A stretch of DNA of 55,040 nt, taken from positions 1 to 55,040 of the forward strand of contig NZ_AYZQ01000006.1 of assembly GCF_001436115.1 (NCBI RefSeq), written 5' to 3'. The stretch is from Lacticaseibacillus brantae DSM 23927. Its GTDB lineage: Bacteria; Bacillota; Bacilli; Lactobacillales; Lactobacillaceae. Shown one piece after another: positions 51,588-55,040 of this stretch. Made by a program: the position numbers and the translations under genes. Every line of letters begins with the position of its first letter. Positions within the stretch are counted from its first letter, which is position 1. The notes below the pieces were generated by a model, which saw only the letters and a program-made list of their open reading frames with translations, was not told the origin of the DNA and did no database searches.

Positions 51588-52481
51588 ATGGATTCAGTTC
51601 ACGCAAGCAAAGAAAACAAACGCGCACAGCGCTGGTATAAGTTCTTCGTCTATCTGGTGTTAATTATTCTTGCGATTACTATCGTGGTCCCAATCGCTTG
51701 GGTCTTTATGGCAAGTGTTAAGAGTAATCCAGAATTTTATGGCAATCCTTGGACGTTGCCAAAGCATTTTGAATGGAACAACTTCGTGTCAGCTTGGACC
51801 ACTGCCGGAATGGGTCGGTATTTGGGTAATTCAGTCTTCGTGACCGCCCTGGCATTAGTTTTGTTGATTATTATTGCTTTACCAGCTTCGTACGTCTTGG
51901 CTCGGTTTAAGTTTATCGGCCAGAAGTTCTGGAATGGGTATTTCATGGTGGGTTTGTTCATCAATGCCAACTACATCGTTGTTCCAATTTTCCTGATGTT
52001 ATTGGGCGGCGATCAGTTCCTACAACGGACGCTCGGCTCAACATTCTTCTTGAATAATTTATGGGTGCTGGCTCTGGTTTATGCGGCAACAGCGCTGCCA
52101 TTCACCATCTATCTATTGACTAACTACTTCAGAACGCTACCACAGAGTTTTGAAGAAGCAGCGTATATTGATGGCGCGGGCTATATGAAGACGTTCTTGA
52201 GTGTCATGGCCCCAATGGCTCGGCCATCAATCATTACCGTTATTCTGTTTAACTTCTTATCATTTTGGAATGAATATATCATGGCCTTGACCCTGATTCC
52301 TGGGGCTAACAAGACCTTACCAGTTGGGTTGTTGAACTTGTCCGCCGCACAAAAGTCTGCTCAGAATTATGGGCAGTTATATGCCGGCTTGGTCATTGTG
52401 ATGCTGCCAACCCTGATTCTGTATATTTTGGTTCAAAAACAATTAACCAAGGGAATGACCGTTGGTGGTGTAAAGGGGTAG
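51588..52481 (+). CDS. Sugar ABC transporter permease, MalG-like
   Basis: This 297-residue protein has six membrane helices after a basic cytoplasmic N-terminus. The coupling loop is QSFEEAAYIDGAGYMKTFLSVMAPMARPSI. Its ribosome site AAGGGGGTCAG is seven to ten bases from ATG. It forms a heterodimer with the preceding permease. The GH112 gene starts six bases after its stop codon, in the same operon, tying import directly to intracellular phosphorolysis. Confidence 0.93.
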   Translation: MDSVHASKENKRAQRWYKFFVYLVLIILAITIVVPIAWVFMASVKSNPEFYGNPWTLPKHFEWNNFVSAWTTAGMGRYLGNSVFVTALALVLLIIIALPASYVLARFKFIGQKFWNGYFMVGLFINANYIVVPIFLMLLGGDQFLQRTLGSTFFLNNLWVLALVYAATALPFTIYLLTNYFRTLPQSFEEAAYIDGAGYMKTFLSVMAPMARPSIITVILFNFLSFWNEYIMALTLIPGANKTLPVGLLNLSAAQKSAQNYGQLYAGLVIVMLPTLILYILVQKQLTKGMTVGGVKG

Positions 52482-52487
52482 ACAAAG

Positions 52488-54650
52488 ATGACTAAAGGAC
52501 AATTAACCATCCCAAGTGATGAGAATTTCTTTGACGCCACAAAAGCATTAATTGAGAAATGGGGCGCCGATGCCATCCGTGATTCTGATGGCACAAAACT
52601 TGATCCAGAATTAAAAACATTGAGTATGAAGTTTTATAGTACGTACTTTGTGGCCCGCGGGCACAACGATTTCGCTAAAGCCCACATGGACACCACTCAG
52701 GAACTGTACTTGATGTCAAAGCGGACGTTAGGCGCCGAAACAAGTTTAGCGATTCCGTTTATGGCAGAGTACTATGATCAACAAATTCAGCCAAACTACA
52801 ACAATGATCCAAAGGTCTATTGGGAAGTCATTGATCGGACGACTGGCGAGGTCGTCGCACCAGAGCGTTGGCTTGTTGATCAAAATGACAACGTGGTGAC
52901 CATTGCGGATTCAGTGCCGTATCACGAGTACACGGTTAGTTTCTTGGCCTATATGATTTGGGATCCCACTGAGATGTACAATCATTTGACCAATGACTGG
53001 GGTGATAAGGAACATGAGATTCCGTTTGATGTCCGGCAGCCAGGCGCGGCCGACTTCATGCAGAACTTCTTAAAAGAATGGTTACCAGCAAACCCTGAGA
53101 TTGACGTGGTTCGCTTTACCACCTTCTTCTATCATTTCACACTGGTTTTTGATCAGCACGCCCGTGAGAAGTTCGTGGATTGGCTTGGCTATGGCGGGAC
53201 CGTTTCTGTCGCTGCACTAGAAGCTTTCGAGAAGGTTCATGGCTATCGGCTGCGACCAGAAGACTTTGTGGATGCAGGTTTCTATAACTCGACGTTTCGG
53301 CCACCAAGCCAACATTACTTAGATTATATTGATTTCATCCAACGCTTTGTCAGCGACCAAGCCAAGATTTTGGTCGACATGGTACACGCGGCAGGCAAAG
53401 AAGCCATGATGTTCTTAGGGGACAACTGGATTGGTGCCGAACCTTATGGCCCATACTTCAAAGAAATCGGGCTCGATTCAGTGGTCGGCTCTGTCGGCAA
53501 CGGGATTACCTTGCGTCTGATTGCTGATATTCCTGGCGTTAAATATACTGAGGGTCGGTTCTTGCCATACTTTTTCCCGGATGTCTTTCATGAAGGAAAC
53601 GATCCAGTGATTGAAGCTCGCACGAATTGGTTAACTGCTCGCCGAGCAATCATGCGCAAGCCGCTTGATCGGATTGGCTATGGTGGTTATTTGAAATTGG
53701 CTAACCAATTCCCTGAGTTTGTGGACTATGTGACCCACGTTGCTGACGAGTTCCGCGACATTTATCAGCGGATTCATGACGTCAAACCTTACTCAGGATT
53801 GAAGGTTGGGATTTTAAACAGCTGGGGGAAACTACGCAGTTGGCAACCATTTATCGTGGCTCACGGCAAGTGGTATCAACAAACGTATTCCTATGAAGGC
53901 GTGCTAGAAGCGCTGTCCGGTGCAGCGGTGGATGTGTCATTCCTCAGTTTTAGTGACATTTTGGCCAATGGTATTCCTGAAGACTTAGATGTCATTATCA
54001 ATGTCGGCGCCGCTGGTACAGCCTTCTCTGGTGGCGATATCTGGCGCAATGAACAGCTGGTGACAATGATGCGGCAATGGGTTGCTGCTGGACATGGTTT
54101 CGTCGGCATTGGCGAACCCACTGCTACATTGGTTCCTTACCAGGGCCGGCGGTTCCAGTTAGCTGATGTCTTGGGTGTTGATCAGGAAATTGGCTATGGC
54201 TTGTCCACAGACCGCTATGACGTGCCAGTGGACGCTGCGGCCAAAGCGTTCATTGTCGGCGCCTTGCCATTGGACTTTGGCGAAGGAGCCCGGGGGTTGT
54301 TCCCAATCGGGGATGCCACCACTGTCGTCAAGGAGGATCATGATACGCGCTTGGTGACGAATGACTATGGTGCGGGCCGCGGGGTCTATCTGGCTGGCTT
54401 ACCATTTTCACCAACGAATGCCAACCTGTTATTGCGGGCCCTGTATTATGCAGCCCATCAGGAGCAATCGTTGAATCAGTATTATGCTGAGAATCCGAAT
54501 GTCGAAGTTAATGCTTATCCGAGTGCCGGTTTGATTGCCATTTTGAACAATACAAACGAGCATCAAACGAGTGCCGTGTATCTGAATGGACATCAAACGA
54601 ATGTCGATTTGGTACCTGGAGAAATCAGATGGGAGCGTGAGGCAGAATGA
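52488..54650 (+). CDS. GH112 1,3-beta-galactosyl-N-acetylhexosamine phosphorylase
   Basis: This 720-residue cytosolic enzyme splits Gal-beta1,3-GalNAc (galacto-N-biose) or Gal-beta1,3-GlcNAc (lacto-N-biose) with phosphate to galactose 1-phosphate and free N-acetylhexosamine. The length equals the family norm. The general acid is probably D312 in FLGDNWIGAEP, one residue off the D313 reported for the Bifidobacterium longum enzyme. Other conserved segments are FYSTYFVARGHNDFAKAHMDT, VDAGFYNSTFRPPSQHYLDY and NVGAAGTAFSGGDIW. There is no signal peptide. The stop codon overlaps the ATG of a 55-residue membrane protein. Which disaccharide is preferred cannot be told, but the adjacent GH101 favours galacto-N-biose. 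NahK and Gal-1-P enzymes are not in the window. Confidence 0.95.
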   Translation: MTKGQLTIPSDENFFDATKALIEKWGADAIRDSDGTKLDPELKTLSMKFYSTYFVARGHNDFAKAHMDTTQELYLMSKRTLGAETSLAIPFMAEYYDQQIQPNYNNDPKVYWEVIDRTTGEVVAPERWLVDQNDNVVTIADSVPYHEYTVSFLAYMIWDPTEMYNHLTNDWGDKEHEIPFDVRQPGAADFMQNFLKEWLPANPEIDVVRFTTFFYHFTLVFDQHAREKFVDWLGYGGTVSVAALEAFEKVHGYRLRPEDFVDAGFYNSTFRPPSQHYLDYIDFIQRFVSDQAKILVDMVHAAGKEAMMFLGDNWIGAEPYGPYFKEIGLDSVVGSVGNGITLRLIADIPGVKYTEGRFLPYFFPDVFHEGNDPVIEARTNWLTARRAIMRKPLDRIGYGGYLKLANQFPEFVDYVTHVADEFRDIYQRIHDVKPYSGLKVGILNSWGKLRSWQPFIVAHGKWYQQTYSYEGVLEALSGAAVDVSFLSFSDILANGIPEDLDVIINVGAAGTAFSGGDIWRNEQLVTMMRQWVAAGHGFVGIGEPTATLVPYQGRRFQLADVLGVDQEIGYGLSTDRYDVPVDAAAKAFIVGALPLDFGEGARGLFPIGDATTVVKEDHDTRLVTNDYGAGRGVYLAGLPFSPTNANLLLRALYYAAHQEQSLNQYYAENPNVEVNAYPSAGLIAILNNTNEHQTSAVYLNGHQTNVDLVPGEIRWEREAE

Positions 54651-54814
54651 GTACTGTTGCAAAAGGAATTCTAAATGTGGTGTTATTCATCGCTTTCATG
54701 ACGATGGTGATTTTAGGGCAACGCTCGATTGGCTATGCTGGCCTTTCTGTGATGATGGTTGGTCTTATCGGCCTTTTAGCACAGTTGTGGGCATATAATC
54801 GGCATTACCGTTAA
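54647..54814 (+). CDS. Small two-helix membrane protein co-translated with GH112
   Basis: This 55-residue protein starts at ATG 54647, which overlaps the GH112 stop (ATGA). It begins MSTVAKGILNVVLFIAFMTM, has two hydrophobic helices (about 8-24 and 29-48) split by GQRSIGYAG, and ends WAYNRHYR. It resembles, from memory, the small DUF6903-type proteins, some of which I recall near GH112 genes; that needs a database check. The tight overlap and following terminator show it is a real operon member. A role as a transporter or phosphorylase partner is speculation. Confidence 0.75.
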   Translation: MSTVAKGILNVVLFIAFMTMVILGQRSIGYAGLSVMMVGLIGLLAQLWAYNRHYR

Positions 54815-54822
54815 GGTCATTT

Positions 54823-54857
54823 AAACCGGCTTGGGGATTTGCTCCGGGCCGGTTTTT
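54823..54857 (+). terminator. Intrinsic terminator after the ABC-GH112 operon
   Basis: AAACCGGC pairs with GCCGGTTT, with further inner pairing, and is followed by T-rich sequence. It ends the mucin-glycan operon. Confidence 0.8.
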
Positions 54858-54888
54858 GTGTGGCATTGAATTGATTTTCAGAAAAAGG

Positions 54889-54917
54889 TTGACGCCGCTT
54901 TTGAAAGTTGTTAAAGT
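54889..54917 (+). promoter_or_regulatory. rRNA operon promoter P1 (probable)
   Basis: TTGACG (54889-54894) and TAAAGT (54912-54917) are spaced 17 bases. With P2 it forms the tandem pair typical of rrn operons. Confidence 0.6.
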
Positions 54918-54968
54918 GTTTAAGTTGTCTTTTGAAGAAATCAGCGCCAAGCGTTGAAAAATTAAATG

Positions 54969-54997
54969 TTGACAGCGAAGTCTTGCGATGGTATATT
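54969..54997 (+). promoter_or_regulatory. rRNA operon promoter P2 (probable)
   Basis: TTGACA (54969-54974, perfect -35) and TATATT (54992-54997) are spaced 17 bases. This is a strong promoter directed out of the window's right edge. Confidence 0.75.
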
Positions 54998-55017
54998 GTT
55001 AATGTTGTCGCTTGACA

Positions 55018-55040
55018 AAGTAGTCCTTTGAAAACTGAAC
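55018..55040 (+). other. Start of an rRNA leader (probable)
   Basis: CCTTTGAAAACTGAAC at the very end matches the leader segment commonly found before 16S rRNA genes in lactobacilli. The 16S gene itself is not in the window. Confidence 0.55.

Noticed and set aside
55018-55040. tRNA or 16S rRNA gene within the window
   Set aside because: Only the probable leader is present; no cloverleaf or 16S start was seen before the window ends.

Overview
The window looks like a chromosomal segment of a Lactobacillaceae bacterium (a lactobacillus in the broad sense). The grounds are strong Gram-positive Shine-Dalgarno sites, SLAP-like cell-wall modules on large secreted proteins, an mntH-uspA pair, a PspC protein, and many small divergent regulator/enzyme pairs. 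I cannot name the genus from sequence alone.

Left part (1-10.8 kb): the window opens inside a serine-rich surface protein that ends in SLAP-like modules. A sigma-70-family factor next to a ComK-like protein follows (a probable competence regulatory pair). Then come a GT8 glycosyltransferase, three tandem Gtf3/galactofuranosyltransferase-like genes on the minus strand, an APC permease, UDP-galactopyranose mutase (glf) and methionine aminopeptidase. The transferases and glf, next to a serine-rich surface protein, suggest a surface-glycosylation neighbourhood.

Middle part (10.9-33.5 kb): mostly single genes and divergent regulator/target pairs, separated by strong terminators. They include MarR/quinone oxidoreductase, TetR/SDR, HxlR/MFS and MntR-like/mntH-uspA. 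An operon-like trio (degenerate EAL protein, small PgaD-like membrane protein, PgaC-like GT2 synthase) probably makes an exopolysaccharide. Others are a Zn-site ArsR repressor, a deformylase-like protein lacking the usual Gln, an Fe-dependent alcohol dehydrogenase, a TMEM175-like channel, a UPF0173 hydrolase and pyrrolidone-carboxylate peptidase.

Right part (33.6-54.8 kb): the most interesting region, which reads as a mucin O-glycan foraging locus. A 2065-residue secreted GH31 enzyme (CBM32, dockerin-like, cohesin-like, FIVAR and SLAP-like modules) and a 1933-residue secreted GH101 endo-alpha-N-acetylgalactosaminidase flank an aldose-epimerase-like gene and a class II aldolase. They are followed by an AraC regulator, a sugar ABC importer (lipoprotein plus two permeases, no ATPase), a GH112 galacto-N-biose/lacto-N-biose phosphorylase and a 55-residue membrane protein. 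GH101 would release Gal-beta1,3-GalNAc from mucin core 1, the importer would take it up, and GH112 would phosphorolyse it to galactose 1-phosphate plus GalNAc. The GH31 may remove alpha-GalNAc left on peptides. Cre-like sites near four start regions suggest carbon catabolite control.

The last ~150 bases carry two tandem strong promoters and a leader typical of an rRNA operon, so an rrn operon probably starts just beyond the window.
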